Of a stretch of DNA of 64,000 bases, positions 11,391 to 23,946 are shown piece by piece. Below the pieces are notes generated by a model, which saw only the letters and a list, made by a program, of their open reading frames with translations, did no database searches and was not told where the DNA came from. The stretch lies in assembly GCA_029204225.1 (NCBI GenBank), contig CM055111.1:19630642-19694641 (forward strand). The letters are read 5' to 3'. Source of the stretch: Diphasiastrum complanatum (lineage: Eukaryota; Streptophyta; Lycopodiopsida; Lycopodiales; Lycopodiaceae). The stretch's first letter is position 1, and every line of letters begins with the position of its first letter. The position numbers were made by a program, and so were the translations under genes.

Positions 11391-11965
11391 GGAGATAAGA
11401 TAAGCTTTGGGGATTTTTGATGGCACTGATCGAGAGTGCATTAGAGGCACTTGAGTGGAGACTCGGTTGATGAGGCTATAGATTCGATTCAGTTTGAAAG
11501 GTGATTCTAGTGGAATTAACCGAATGGTGGGTTGTCAGAACTCATTTTCCCAAGAGAAAACAATGGATATTGATTCGAATGATGTTATATGGTAATTTGT
11601 TCAAGAGCTGGAGAAGTTTTGTGATAACTCTGATCAATCAAATGCTTGGTAAAACATTCCAAACAAATTGTTTGTCATTTTTTTTTTTAAGATTAATCAA
11701 GCCATGAGTGCTCTCCATAATATTTGAACCGAAGCGAGCCTCATTTTCTTTTGAGCAAATTTCTTGCCGAGTGTCGAAAGATATGTGAGGAGGGGGTGGT
11801 CTTATGGAAAAATTTTGTTGTACATATTTTTTGGTGAAGTATGGTTTTAGATGGTCCAAAACATTTTCTAGGGCCTCTTTCCCTTGCACATCCAAAGAGA
11901 GGTAAATGTTACCAGGTCTTAGCGTGTGATGTTTTTTTTTTTGTTGTAGTTCGAGTGTAGCAGAT
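11391..11965. other. Unassigned sequence between the repeats and element D
   Basis: I recognise no domain. An 85-codon minus-strand frame (11638-11895) is only partly kept in the duplicate (27791-28045). By position it could be the 3' untranslated region or LTR of element D. Confidence 0.4.
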
Positions 11966-14461
11966 TCATTGCAAGTTGGAATTTTTTTGGTTTGGCCACA
12001 AAGGATTCAAATGTGATTCGACTGACAGGTGATTGAATTCTAGTTTGGTTGACAGATGAGTCAAATGTGGTTCGACTAACGGATGATCTGTAAATGCCGT
12101 GATCTTCAAACTAACCAATGCACAAAATTTGTTGTGTGCATTAATGCTCAATGCTTTGGTAAACACATTTGCAATCATTTCTTGCGTTTGATAGAGAACA
12201 TTAAGCTTACCTCTGTTTCAAGAAGCTTGACCCTGATATAGTGATATTGAATCTCAATGTGCTTACTACTAGATTGAAATCTAGGGTTGGCCGATAAGGC
12301 AATGGCACTCTCATTCGACCATTTTTTTTCTTTGGGAAGTGGTTCTAGTGTCCATGCTTGATTCTGCTTAATCGATTCAATCTCTTCCAACATTGCTTGC
12401 TTCCAAAATTCCTTTTGGATTCAAGATAGCTTCCAAATATGTCATCAGTTCTTCAATGTAGTTGTAGTATTCAACATCTACGTTTTCACTCCACTGAATA
12501 CTGTCGATGAATCAGTCAGGGCATCTTAACTATTCTTGTCAACCTTCTTGGTGTGACTTGTCGCTACTGGTGTGTGTTTTCTTCGATTTCTTCGACAGGT
12601 TGGTCTTCCACTTCTTTCTCTAGAGTAAGTGGTTCGACATTCTAGTTCAATGTCTAGCCTCAATCTCCCTCTCCAATCGGCAGTATTGAGAAGATTTCAC
12701 GGCCTCTTGATTCCTTAACTCTTGGAAATGTCGATTCGTCGAACCTCACATCTCTGCTCATTTCCAGGTCTCTGCTCATTTTCACCTTCTGTGAGATTGG
12801 ATTGTAGAGTCGATAGATCTGTGAGCCATTCGAATATCCGACCATTACTGTCTACACCGACTTATTGTCGAGTTTACTCCTTTTTTCTCCTGGTATGTGC
12901 ATGTATGCTGCACACCGGAGCACTCGTACATACGACAGATCGGGCTTCTCAACCATCCATATTTCGTATGGCGTCTTGTCTTCCAGTGTCGTCATTGTTG
13001 ATTTGTTTGGTAGATGCAATTGCTTTGGCCCAAAATTGACTTGGCAATTGTGCTTGTGCCATCATGCATTTTGCACCCTTGACAAGAGTTCTATTTATTT
13101 TTCTACAATACCATTGTACTGAGGTGACTACTAATGTTCAATTTTTCTATCTTGGCAGAAGTTTGAAAACTCCTTGCTTGAATATTTGCTTTCATTGTCG
13201 GACCTGATTGTCTGCGGTCTCTTGGAGGTGTGTTGTTCTGCAAATGCCATGAACTTCTTGAATGCTTCAAACACTTTGGACTTCTTCCTCAAGTTATATA
13301 TTGTCATCATCCAACTATAGTCATCAATGAATGTGAGGAAATATTGTGATCTAGAGAGGGAATTGACTTTCATCGGTCTACAAACATTTGAGTGAACAAG
13401 CTCAAAGATGTCCTTGGCTCTCCTCCCTTCATGTACAAACAGAGTTTGATGTTGCTTACCCTTCTAACAGACCACTTCCTAGCTCTCTTCTGCTCATGTC
13501 GTAGAGACTCCTCATATTCAAATGATACATTCTTGTATGCTAGAAATGATTTTTATTTTCAAATGCATTCAATATGGTATCGTAGATGCTAATAATTTTA
13601 GCCTGGTAAAGATTACCTTGTCTTGATCCAACAATCAATAGCTTGTTTGATTGTTGCTCGATTATTCGGAATACGTTCCCATCAAATAGGACTCGTATTC
13701 CGAATCTACTATCCTCGATACAGAGAGCAAGTCTCTTTTCAGTGTGGGTACATAGAGTGCTCCTTGGAGCTCTGCATGCCCCGACAATGTATGTAGCTGT
13801 AGAGTTCCGATGCCTTTGAGATCGTGTATGCTCCCATCACTCAGTATCATTGTTCTTGTATCGTCAAGTGTTCTATATTTGATCAAGACATTCTTGTTAT
13901 AGGTTATGTGTGATGTAGCCCCTGAGTCAATCACTATATTGTAGTCGTGCTATGTATAACTAATTGACTCTTCATTGACTATCGTGAAGGCATTGTCGCT
14001 CTTCTTAGCATCCTTTGATGATTCTGCAAAATTGTTTTTTCTGCTTTATGCTTTCCTTTTGGGTTGTGCCAACATTCATATGTTGAATGCCCTTTCTTCT
14101 TGCAATGTGTGCAAGGTATTGTCAGGTTGAACCAGCATTTGTCTACTATGTGTCCTAATTTGTGACAGTGATCTTAGGTAGAAGCTTCTTTGTTGCAGTT
14201 GCCTCTTGTCGAAGACTTTGGTTGAGTCTTGTTGATAATGGGCTTGTTTTTGTATATCTTCTTTCCTCTTGTAAAGGCCTTCTCCTGGTTACCATTTGCT
14301 GCTCCATCTCTCATTAGTCTTTCATCTGCAACAAGACTGACTGCTCTTTCGAATGTCATCTCAAATAAGCTCAGGATGATCATTCTCAGTGGTTGGTAAG
14401 ATGAAGGTAGAGATTTTATGAAGTACATTAGTTGCTGCGGTATTGGGACTTGATGCTCTTG
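11966..14461 (-). mobile_element. Ty1/copia element D, copy 1 (broken)
   Basis: Minus-strand copia parts, right to left: gag with UBN2-like sequence (14174-14461), knuckle region near 14050-14160, protease (MIDSGATSHITYNKN) at 13934, integrase with FLTFIDDYSWMMTIYN (13131-13373), integrase end (about 12700-13040), and a short RT start joined closely to RNase H (12175-12393, SKHIEIQYHYIRV). A final IANVFTKALS motif lies at 12178. It is reduced in length and has several breaks. Its right side is cut in gag by the LTR of element C. The second copy is 28121-30639. Confidence 0.85.
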
Positions 14462-15131
14462 TGTAGTGGGTTTCTTTCCTTGCCTAACCTGAATCCAAGA
14501 TCTAGTCAATATAGCATCAAAGAGACGGAGTTAGTTGTCACACATAGGTTCGTTCCCATGAGAGCGATAGTATAGTTCAGATTTCAACATGAATGGAGGA
14601 TCTAACACTAACATCCATCAACACTAAGCATTAATACTACATCCATTAACCCTAAATCCACAACAATGATAGAAACTTACTCTTCTCTCTCTCCCTTTCT
14701 CTCTCACAAAAAGCATAAAAAATAGCAATCCCAATAATGATCAGATCCAACAATTAGCAAAATCCAAAGAAAGCATGAGAAATGGAAGAAAAGAGAGGAA
14801 GAGCAAGGACATTCATCAATCCATTTCTAAAGAGAACCAATTTGCTTTATTGAAATGAGGAAATGAACATGAGGAACAACTTGAGTTGGTCCCTTTTTAT
14901 AGTGGAGAGGAGGACGCTGGCCTCTGAATCCTGTTGGTCCAGTCTTCCTCTCTTTTTATTCAAATATAAAAACGTGTGGGAACCATCAAAATTGGAGGGA
15001 AACCCAACTTTATTCACTAACTTGACATTTAAGCCCTACGACATTAATAAGTCCCGCAAAAAGGCCTAAAGTCCTTTTAACTTTTAACTAATTAATCAAA
15101 TAACTATGTGATGATCAGATTGGACTTACAC
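14462..15131 (-). repeat. Element C, left (3') LTR
   Basis: It begins TGTAGTGGGTTTC and ends at GGACTTACA, so TG...CA is kept (TGTA/TACA). It matches 16173-16799 over nearly its whole length. A third fragment of the same LTR is at 30640-31092. Confidence 0.8.
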
Positions 15132-15152
15132 ACGCAGGGTGCCAAATCCCAC

Positions 15153-15452
15153 TCACTTATTAACTAGGGTTAGGGTTGCCTTGGGATCCGCAAACCCTTC
15201 AACAGTATCCCCCACCAAAACTGGTGGCGGTCCCACGACACCAACCTCAACGCTTGAATAGCCATATGGGTCCGGTGGCCATTCATGATAACCTTGTGCA
15301 TTGACAAATGGGTAGTCGACACCATCAAAAAAAAGATCCCAAAATAATGCTTGTTGATGTTGATCCTTGTAGATAGGTGCACCTGCTAGCAATGGCATTG
15401 TTGAAGCTAGCGACAAGGTAACTGCAGAATTTCTTTTTTTTGACATTTTCAA
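15153..15452 (-). CDS. Unrecognised 99-residue ORF of element C
   Basis: The frame begins MKMSKKRNSAVTLSLASTMP and lies just inside the 3' LTR. It has a possible short hydrophobic stretch near the N-terminus (residues 9-24) and a proline- and glycine-rich middle (WPPDPYGYSS, VGPPPVLVG). I recognise no family. It is the longest frame of a small non-autonomous element and may be non-coding; an alternative frame overlaps it. Confidence 0.3.
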   Translation of the reverse strand: MKMSKKRNSAVTLSLASTMPLLAGAPIYKDQHQQALFWDLFFDGVDYPFVNAQGYHEWPPDPYGYSSVEVGVVGPPPVLVGDTVEGFADPKATLTLVNK

Positions 15453-15990
15453 AAATTTGTAATTTCCTCAATATGTAACGAAATGAGAAAACAATTATAT
15501 CTTTACAAAAGCCCTTTCAATGCTCTACAACTCTAGCTATTCAAATGAATTATTGAGAACAGAGAGTTGGGCAAAAAATGAATCAAACAGGACAGAAAAA
15601 AACGAATTTGGACGTTTCTGATTTTTGACAAGTTTACAGAATCTTGTTGCCAACTTCAAAAATTTGTAACTTGCCAAATACTAAACGGAATCCAAAAAAA
15701 TTATATGCATAGAAAGCTCTTCTAATGCTCTACAGCTTACCTATTTAGATCAAATTACAGACAATAGAAAGTAGAGAAAAAAATGAATCAAACAGGGCAG
15801 AAAAAAAACGAATCTGGAAGTTTCTGGTTTTTAACAAGTTTACAGAAGTTTGTTGCCAATTTCAAAATTTTGTAACTTGTTCAATACTAAACAGAATTAA
15901 AAAACGATCTACAATCCTACATATTCAGATTGAATTATAGGAAATAGAAAATAGGGCAGAATTTGAATAAAAAGAGGCAAAAAATTAAAA
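15448..15990. repeat. About 2.5 tandem units of ~205 bp inside element C
   Basis: Units start near 15448, 15653 and 15855. They share AAAATTTGTAACTTG, AATGCTCTACA, AATGAATCAAACAGG and GACAAGTTTACAGAA variants. The units are diverged from each other. Confidence 0.75.
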
Positions 15991-16150
15991 AACAAAAAAT
16001 ACAATCACCACTCATTTTTTAAACGTTTTTGGACATAACTCTCAAAAATCACATCCATAATGCAAAGCTAACCCTAGCATGCCACGACAAGATGCCTAAT
16101 GCACGCTAACCGTCAACCAAACATGTTGAAAACTGAAAAATTGGCGTAGC

Positions 16151-16168
16151 TCCCCGGCAACGGCGCCA
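16151..16168 (-). other. Primer binding site of element C (tRNA-Asp)
   Basis: The minus strand reads TGGCGCCGTTGCCGGGGA, complementary to the 3' end of plant tRNA-Asp. It lies 4 bp inside the LTR starting at 16173. Confidence 0.9.
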
Positions 16169-16172
16169 AAAT

Positions 16173-16799
16173 TGTAGTGGGTTTCTTTCATTGCCTAACT
16201 TGAATCCAAGATCTAGTCAATCTAGCATCAAAGAGACGGAGTTAGTTGTCACGCGTAGGTTCGTTCCCATGAGAGCGATAGTATAGTTCAGATTTCAACA
16301 TGAATGGATGATCTAACACTAACATCCATTACACTACATCCATTAACCCTACTTCCAATAACCCTAAATCCACAACAATGATAGAAACTTATTCTTCTCT
16401 CTCTCCCCTTCTCTCTCACAAAAAGCATAAGAAATAGCAATCCCAATAATGACCAGATCCAACAATTAGCAAAATCCAAAGAAAGCATGAGAAATGGAGG
16501 AAAAGAGAGGAAGAGCAAGGACATTCACATTTGCTTTATTGAAATGAGAAAATGAACATGAGGAACAACTTGAGTTGGTGCCTTTTTATAGTAGAGAGGA
16601 GGACCCTGGCCTTTGAATCCTATTGGTCCAGTCTTGCCTCTCTTTTTATTCAATTTCAAGAAAGTGTGGGAACCATCAAAATTGGAGGGAAACCCAACTT
16701 TATTCACTAACTTGACATTTAGGCCCTGCGACATTAAAAGTCTAGCAAAAAGGCCTAAAGTCCTTATATTCACTTTTAACTAATCAATCAAATAACTAT
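16173..16799 (-). repeat. Element C, right (5') LTR, cut at outer end
   Basis: It matches the left LTR from TGTAGTGGGTTTC up to AATCAAATAACTATG, then stops where pol of element A begins. This joint is the likely boundary between the two large duplicated blocks. Confidence 0.75.
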
Positions 16800-18458
16800 G
16801 TATTGTAGATCGGCAATACAAGAGGACGAGTTGACATGCTCCAAGTAGATTTCTCCTCCAATAAGCTTTTCTCTCACAAAATGGTGTGCCACTTCTATGT
16901 GCTTGCTTCTTGCATGAAATATGGGATTATTGGCAAGATCTTGGGCCGAGATGTTATCACACTTGATCATTGGTAGATCATCCTCCTTGATGCACTTTAG
17001 TTCCATTAAAAACCTCTTGATCCAAAGCACTTCTTTGGTAGTTGTAGTGAGTGCTTTGTACTCAGCCTCACATGAAGAGAGAGATATAGTATCTTGCTTT
17101 TTGGAAAGCCAAGATATTAGATTGCCTCCAAGAAAGATAGTATATGCACTAATAGACTTTCGATCCATCTTGTCACTTGCAAAGTCCGAATCTGAGTAGC
17201 CAATAATGGATAGATCTTCACTTTTATAGAGTAGACCATAATCACAAGATGAAGATACATATCTTAGAATCCTCTTGGCCATCTTCCAATGATGGATCTT
17301 AGGATCTTGCATAAATTGACTCAATTTGTGCACACAAAAACTAAGATCGGGCCTAGTAATGGTAAGCCAAATCAAGGAGCCTACAAGACTCCTAAAAAGT
17401 GTGATGTCCTCAAAGGATCTTTCATCACCTTTATTAGGATCTTTTACAATTTGCTCCATTGGAGTATCTATGCTCTTAGAATTTTCCATATGGAATTTTT
17501 TCAACATAGAGTGAGCATATCTAGATTGGCATATAAAGACATGATTTTCATAAAAATAAATTTCTAGGCCTAGGATGTAATGTATCTCTGAGCCTAGATC
17601 TTGCATTTTAAACTCACATCCAAGTGCTAGCTTGGTTTCATCAACTAGCTTGATACAGCTTCCACAAAGAATATGTCATCAACATAAATTAGAAGAATGA
17701 CAATATTGCTATCAACAAACTTTAGATACATGGAAGGATCATAGTCACTAAGAGTAAACTAGTGAGATAAGAAAAGAGTTAAGTCTTGAATACCATGATC
17801 TTGGTGCTTGCTTGAGTCCATAAAGACTTTTGAAGAGCAAGCACACTTTGGACTCAATCTTGATGAATCCTTGAGGTTGTTCCATATAGATCTCCTCCTC
17901 AAGATAACCATTTAGAAAAGCATTGGATACATCTAATTGGAACACCTTCCACTTGAAAAAACACGCAAGAGAAATAAGAATTCTTATTGTCACCATCTTT
18001 GCAACGGGTGCAAAGGTCTCCTCATAATCAAGACCATGGATTTGAGCAAATCCTTTGGCACATAATATTGCTTTATGCTTGTTGATGGTGCCATCATGAT
18101 TGAACTTGATCCGAAATACCCACTTGCAACCAATCACATGCTTGTTGGATGGAGGATCCACAAGCTCCCAAGTATTGTTGGTGATCAATGCATCATACCC
18201 TTGCTTCATGGCATCATACCACTCCTTGGTATTGAGTGCCTCTTGTACATTCTTTGGCTCTTCATGAGAGACATAAAAAACATAATTAGTGGAATCAAGA
18301 TCCACTTGTTTTCCTTTGTCAACATATGAGAGCCTCTTAGGCTCGGATCTATCTCTCATGGATCTTCTTGGTGAAAAAATCCGAGGAGAGTCTTCTTCAA
18401 ATCTGGACCCCATCACATCATGATTGTCTTCAAAATCAATAATTGATGATGCATCCAT
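16800..18458 (-). pseudogene. RT and RNase H part of element A pol, copy 2
   Basis: RVT_2 motifs are NTWELVDPPSNKHVIGCKWV, LDYEETFAPVAKMVTIRILI, DVSNAFLNGYLEEEIYMEQP and SLYGLKQAPRSWY. Further left are LVGSLIWLTITRPDLSFCVH, the RNase H motifs SSCEAEYKAL and HARSKHIEVAHHFVREKL. The part is broken and ends at the joint with element C. Copy 1 of A lacks it because of the window edge. Confidence 0.9.
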
Positions 18459-19801
18459 AGATTTCTTGATCTCGGCCTCTTCAAATGATGACTGTTGATC
18501 TTTAGAAAGACAACATCTTTACTTTCAATAACTTGAGAAGTAGAGAGTATAAAGACTCTATAGGCCTTCTTGGTGGATGAGTATCCAACCATGATCCCTT
18601 TGCATGCACTAGGATCTTCCTTCTTCCTTGTTTCCGAGGGAATATGGACAAAGCATAAGCATCCAAAAACTCTAAGGTGATCAACCTTAGGCTTCTTCAA
18701 AAATAAGATTTCATATGGTGACTTTCCTCCAAGAGCTATATGTGGGAGCCTATTGCAAAGATAATTTGCACAATTAATGGCTTCTCCCCAAAAATCTTTG
18801 GGCAAAGATGCCTCAATTCTCATAGATTTTGCACATTCACATAGAGATCTATTCTTTCTCTCGGCCACTCCATTTTGAGATGGAGAGTAGGCACAAGAAA
18901 ACTCTCTTTTAATGCCTTCAACCTCACAAAAATCTTGAAATTTATTGGAGATATATTCACCACCTCCATCACTTCTAAGAGCTTCAATCTTGAATGAGAA
19001 TTGCTTCTCTACATAAGCTTTGAAAATAAGGAAATGATCAAACACCATAGATTTTGAAGCAAGAAGATATATCCAAGTGAATCTTGTGTAATCATCAATG
19101 AAAGTAACAAAACAAGTGGCTCCTCCCTTGCTTGTAGTTGATGAGAAATGCACATCCGAGTGGATTAACTCCAAAGGATGCTTTCTTTTGATAGAAGATC
19201 TTGTAAATGGCTTTTTGTGAGATTTAGCAATAGCACAAGCCTCACAAGGCTTGATCTTCTTGGAGAATGACTTTGGCAAGCCAATAGCTTTGGACTCTTT
19301 GATCATAGAGAGCATGGATTTGTAGTTGGGATGTCCCAACCTCCTATGCCATAATTCCTCCATAGAGAGCTTGTTCACAAGAGCAACATTACAAGCATTC
19401 ACATACTCATTTGGATCTAGTTTATAGATGCCACCAAATCTAGATCCTAATGCAAGTATCTCATCATTCTTCTTGATAGTGCAAGTATCAACATTGAATT
19501 TTACATCAAGGCCATTATCAAGCAATTGGCCAACACTAATAAGATTCTTGGTAAGCTTAGGTACATAAAGAACTCTAGAGAGAGAGAGAACTTTAGAGGA
19601 TGCAAGCTTCAAGGGAATGTTCCCTATGCCTTCAATAGGACATTCAAAATCATTTGCAGTGTATATTGATTTCTTCACTCCATCATAAGGTGCAATAGAA
19701 GAGAAAGAGTCCTTGGAGCTACACATATGTGAAGAGGCTCCACTATCAATATACCATAGGCCGTCCTTCTTGAAAGGAGTAGATGAGAAACTAGAGACCA
19801 T
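18413..19801 (-). pseudogene. Protease and integrase part of element A, copy 2
   Basis: A 462-codon open stretch contains, in order, the aspartic protease motif (LWYIDSGASSHMC), GAG-pre-integrase (LWHRRLGHPNYKSM with CEACAIAKSHKKPF) and the integrase core. The core shows HSDVHFSS, TFIDDYTRFTWIYLL, RSDGGGEYIS and SPSQNGVAERKNRSLCE, which carry the catalytic D, D and E. The end resembles the usual hinge before RT. This is the best preserved part of element A. Confidence 0.9.
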
Positions 19802-20751
19802 CAGAGATCCCTCTCCATCACTTGCAATAGTGTCTTCCTTCTCATTGGTAATATTGGCTTGCTTGAGTTGATTCTTCTTTTTGAAGCAATTGGTGGCATA
19901 ATGACCTTTCTTGCCACAGTAAAAGCACTTGATTTTCTTCTTCTTCTTGAGCTTGGATGATGAAGCATTGAGGAATCATCTTCCTCCTCATCTTTGTCTT
20001 TGGATTTGACTTTGTCCTTGCTTGAGGATTGTTGATGTTGGTTCTTGCTCCTCTCTTTGTGCTTATCCTTGGCAAAGAGAGCTTTGCCATCATTATGAGT
20101 GAGAGAAAGCTTGTCCATCCTCAAGAGCTTGTACTCTTGTCTTGATTCTTCTGAAATTAGCACACTTTGGAAGCCTCCAAACTTGGTAGCTCCTTCTTAA
20201 TGGCATAGGATTGCACAAGGTTATCAAACTCACTTCTCAAGCCATTGAGAATGACTTGAACTAGCTCATTTTGATTGATGGAATCACCAATGCAAGCAAG
20301 CTCTCTATGAATATCTTTTACTCTCAAAACATAACTAGATGCACTCTCATCACTCTTTTGGCTAATTTGAAAGATTTGATTCCTAAGAGTGAGAAGCCTA
20401 GAGGTATTCTTAGCCTCATAGATAGTCTTGAGACAATCCCAAGCTTCTTTGGCTGTTGTACAAGTACCTATCTCCCTCAATATCTCATTAGAGACATTCA
20501 TCTTGGAGAGCCATCCTAGCTCTCTTTTTGTATTTTTGAATCTCTTGAATAACTTGTGGTTTTTCTTCAAGGCCAAGAACTATGTCCATCACATCTTGAA
20601 GGATCAAGATGGACTCCATCCTCATTTTCCAAATTGAATAATTTGAAGTGGTCAATCTTTCACTTGTTTCCAACAAGGATGAACCCATTGAAGACATTTG
20701 AAGTGAAGAAAACTCAAATGATGAACAATAAATGTTGCTACACACTTTCAA
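19801..20751 (-). pseudogene. gag part of element A, copy 2
   Basis: The N-terminal part has TSNYSIWKMRMESIL, the middle has the UBN2 motif KEAWDCLKTIYEAKN and the tail is lysine- and glutamate-rich. The knuckle CFYCGKKGHYATNC lies near 19890-19935. It is broken. Confidence 0.85.
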
Positions 20752-21441
20752 TAGGATCCAATAATTGAGTATTATCTCCTCCTATGAAAGATCTTACAAC
20801 AATCTGTGAATTGATTCTCACTAGCTACTCAAATCTCTCTAAAACAAGATCTATTTCACATCAAATGATGGAGTATAGGCAAAGTTAGGATCTAACACTC
20901 TTAGCACGTGTGAAATACACTAAGAAACCAAATTTGACTCAAATACAATGATATTGCATGAAACAAAATGGCTAAGATCTCAAAACAGTGCCTAGATCAC
21001 ATATAGATGAGATTGCCAAGCATACAACTGTGATTTTGGATCAACCAAGCAATCTCTTGACCAAACCAAATGTGTCCACCCAGGTCTAGGTGCCCTACCT
21101 AACCCTCTTCAAAAGCTTATAACTTTTGATTGGCACAACCAAATGGAATGAAACTGATTGCAACAGAAACTAGACAAAAATAGCTTCAAAACAAGCTATC
21201 AAGCAAGATAAATGGATCAAATATGAGAGAGAAATCCAAACTGAAATTGGATGTTCCTCACACGTGTCTGAGCACCTGATTCCGTACAGTACCAGTTCAG
21301 AACCAATCAATGTCCTTTTGATCTCTTTTGATCCAAGATTGAACACGATAGCTAGGAAAATGGGCCTTGACAACTTCTAGCTCAAGATTGATGAAAATTT
21401 TTTCACTTAGATGGATCAAAATGCATGGTAACCTTAGGTAG

Positions 21442-21453
21442 GCTCTGATACCA
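21442..21453 (-). other. Primer binding site of element A, copy 2 (tRNA-iMet)
   Basis: TGGTATCAGAGC on the minus strand lies directly beside the LTR. Confidence 0.9.
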
Positions 21454-22111
21454 TGTTGAATTTCACACGTGTGGACTGTCCACTACATGTACTTGTGATC
21501 TCCTAAGGTGTGTAGATGCACCAAGATCAAGACTAGATTGAGATTCAAGATCAATCTTGAATCCTATGGCAAAAACACACTACTACATGCATTCAATCAC
21601 TTCCAACTCTCACTCAAACGTGTGGGAAGTATTCAAAAAATAATCTAAGTAAAAACAAGCTGCTCTCCTTGGGTAGAGAGAGAAAATGCATCAAGAGCTC
21701 TCGGGTAGAGAGAGAGCTAGAAATCCAATAACTCACAAAATCCATGAAATCACCAAATCAATTGCATTCAAAATGAGGAGTACAATGATACTAGTAGGTC
21801 CACGAGCTACCACTATGCTTAACTATGATTAGACCATATTTTGTCACCTCTTGATCCTATTGGATCATTGATCTATGCACCTCTTAATTCTATTGGACTA
21901 TATTCAAGCACACCTCAATTTCCTATTGGACCTCACAAGGTTCCACCTCTAAATCCTATTGGACCTCTTGGAATTCATCAAACAAAAACTTTACACTTGT
22001 CTACACTCTAATTAGCAAGTGTTTAGCCTCTTACTCTATTTTGGCTCAATAGTGGCATTACAAGTGGAAATGTATAATTTGCCATCTATGCCAAATTTAT
22101 TCCTATCAACA
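21454..22111 (-). repeat. LTR of element A, copy 2
   Basis: A 658-bp LTR bounded by TGTTGA and TCAACA, about 2% different from 3133-3792 over the first 270 bp. The same purine tract follows at 22112-22121. Confidence 0.85.
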
Positions 22112-23382
22112 TCCTCCACCTAGATGCTTGATGTAAAAAACATAAGACCCCTTTATCTAACATAGATAATCTTTTTCAATTCTTCACAAATGGGTTAGAC
22201 AAAGTTGCAGCTGCATCCAAATACGATTTCTAACAAATCCACACACCTATTTGTAGACCTCTTGTCGAAGAACTGACATCTGTGATGGACCCAGTTTCGA
22301 ATGCACTCAACTGGACATCCTCATGTAAATCCAACTCTCCTACTAACATACCAAATCTATCACGATATGTGTCTCATCGGAACTCTTTCAAATATGATGG
22401 AATCAACTCCATCGCTACTAACCACATCATGCACCTGCTCCAACTCATGAGAAATAAGCCTCCTCTTTGTTTTACTCATTTGCTCTAATGTATTCCTCCT
22501 CTCTATTCTAGACTCTAACTCCGACGTCCTACATATGAGATCTCTATGAACATAATTAAGGGTGACAATCTCTCCTAAATTACTCCTAAAACCAACATCA
22601 CCAATGGGCATATGTTCGATGCTATGCAAGTTTGAAACCAAAATTGCAGTCGAACATGTCGCCTCCACATCAACACGGACGACAGGTGCGGATGATAATG
22701 CCCTTTGCACCACATTGCTTTTTCTATTCAACCTCCTCCTCTTTGCGGACTTGCTCTCACCCTTTGGAGTAATGTACGTCCTCACACACTCAAGGTTTGT
22801 CCATGCTCTACTGTACATATAATTTTCACTTTTTCAGAAGCAAAAACCTCTGGAATTGAAACACAAATTATTAGATTTGTTGTAAATTTTTTTGAAAATA
22901 ACAAGACAATTGCTGAGAAACATATAATCAAAAAAATGTTGAATATATGCACTATTTGATTAAGGGTATTATAGCTATTTGTAGAGGTAGGTGATCAACC
23001 GAATGTTTGAGGTAAGTGATCAGCTGAATATTTGTGGTAAGTGATCAGTCAAATGTCTGTGGTAAGTGATCAGCCGAATGTCTGTGATAAGTGATGATTT
23101 GTCTATGTTGCTTGTGAATACTTTTTGAGATAGTTACTCTCATTCAGTTCATCATGCCAAAAAAACTAATAAATGGGTACACTAATAAAATGTACACTAT
23201 CTAAATATCATCACACCTGGCTAATAAATGGGTACACTAATAAATGTACATTATCTGAACATCAAATGTTCTCGCGTCACACCTGGCTAATAGTTAAGCA
23301 GTATGTTGCTTGGTGTGAGGGATGATTAGCCCAATGTCTGCGGTAAGTGATCGACCGAATGTCTATGGTAAGGAATCGGCTA
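22112..23382 (-). other. Second copy of the unassigned A-like 3' stretch
   Basis: This is the counterpart of 3793-5075. It includes the 152-codon frame at 22360-22818 (one residue different) and the short repeats at about 22980-23370. A small part of the repeat region is shorter here. Confidence 0.5.
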
Positions 23383-23946
23383 GTAATTATTCTTCCGTAG
23401 AGAACACGATGAAAGTTTGAATAAATCAAACTAATATCAGTGTCTTCAATCGGGTCTGTATCTGATCTATTTACTAATAGAATAGTATTAGCTTTGATTG
23501 AATATGCGTGCGAAAATTATATGCGGAAGTAAGAGACAACTTAAGACAATTTTTAGACAATAAGAAACTATTCATCAAAAACGAATTTTTATCACTATGA
23601 ATTTGAATCATCAATATACATCTCTTGTTGTCTTATCTCGCTCTTGTGTCTCTGATTGAGTTACTGATTTACAACAAGTAGTGCACATGTATTTATATTG
23701 CTACACGACAGGTTTTTTGGTCTTTCAATGCTGTAACAGTAGATATCTAACCGTTTACGATGGTTGATATTCAAATAGATGCTATGTTTTCAGGGTCAAA
23801 TAATTTCTGTTCACGAATTATTTGCAAAAGCTTATCTCTTCGTCTCAGCTTCGTGTTCTGGAAAATTTTCACGACACTTGTCTTTTCGCGACAGATGACA
23901 ATTCTCGAGCTTGAAGAAGAATCAGAATATTTCGTGAATTGTTCAC

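Larger units (their letters stand above)
1..14914. repeat. Large direct duplication, copy 1 (visible part)
   Basis: This stretch matches 18317-31092 in the same orientation across elements A, B, D and the start of C. By eye the mismatch is about 1-2% in the parts compared (for example 3133-3400 and 4041-4499). The main difference lies inside element B, where the middle is arranged differently. The copy probably began outside the window, because copy 2 extends about 1.5 kb further left, to near 16800. I infer a tandem duplication of roughly 16-17 kb; an assembly artefact is less likely because the copies differ in sequence and structure. Confidence 0.85.
14462..16799 (-). mobile_element. Non-autonomous LTR element C (tRNA-Asp primed)
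   Basis: Structure, right to left on the minus strand: 5' LTR 16173-16799 (cut at its outer end), primer site 16151-16168, about 1 kb of internal sequence with 205-bp repeats and a 99-codon frame, and 3' LTR 14462-15131. There is no gag or pol. The tRNA-Asp primer site is typical of several Ty3/gypsy lineages and of their large-derivative or TRIM relatives. The left LTR abuts gag of element D, so C inserted into D. Confidence 0.8.
16800..22111 (-). mobile_element. Ty1/copia element A, copy 2 (broken)
   Basis: Minus-strand order: LTR 21454-22111, primer site 21442-21453, leader, gag, protease, integrase, RT and RNase H. The 3' end of pol is cut at the boundary with element C, and no 3' LTR is present. 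The element has a few breaks; the protease-integrase part is long and open. Its family resembles element E at the right end of the window. Confidence 0.9.

Noticed and set aside
12722-13122. + strand frames of 85-105 codons
   Set aside because: They are antisense shadows of the integrase region of element D. The copy at 28784-29277 behaves the same way.
16151-16168. Possible tRNA-Asp gene
   Set aside because: Only the 18-nt acceptor-end complement is present, beside an LTR. It is a primer binding site, not a tRNA gene; the same holds at 58462.
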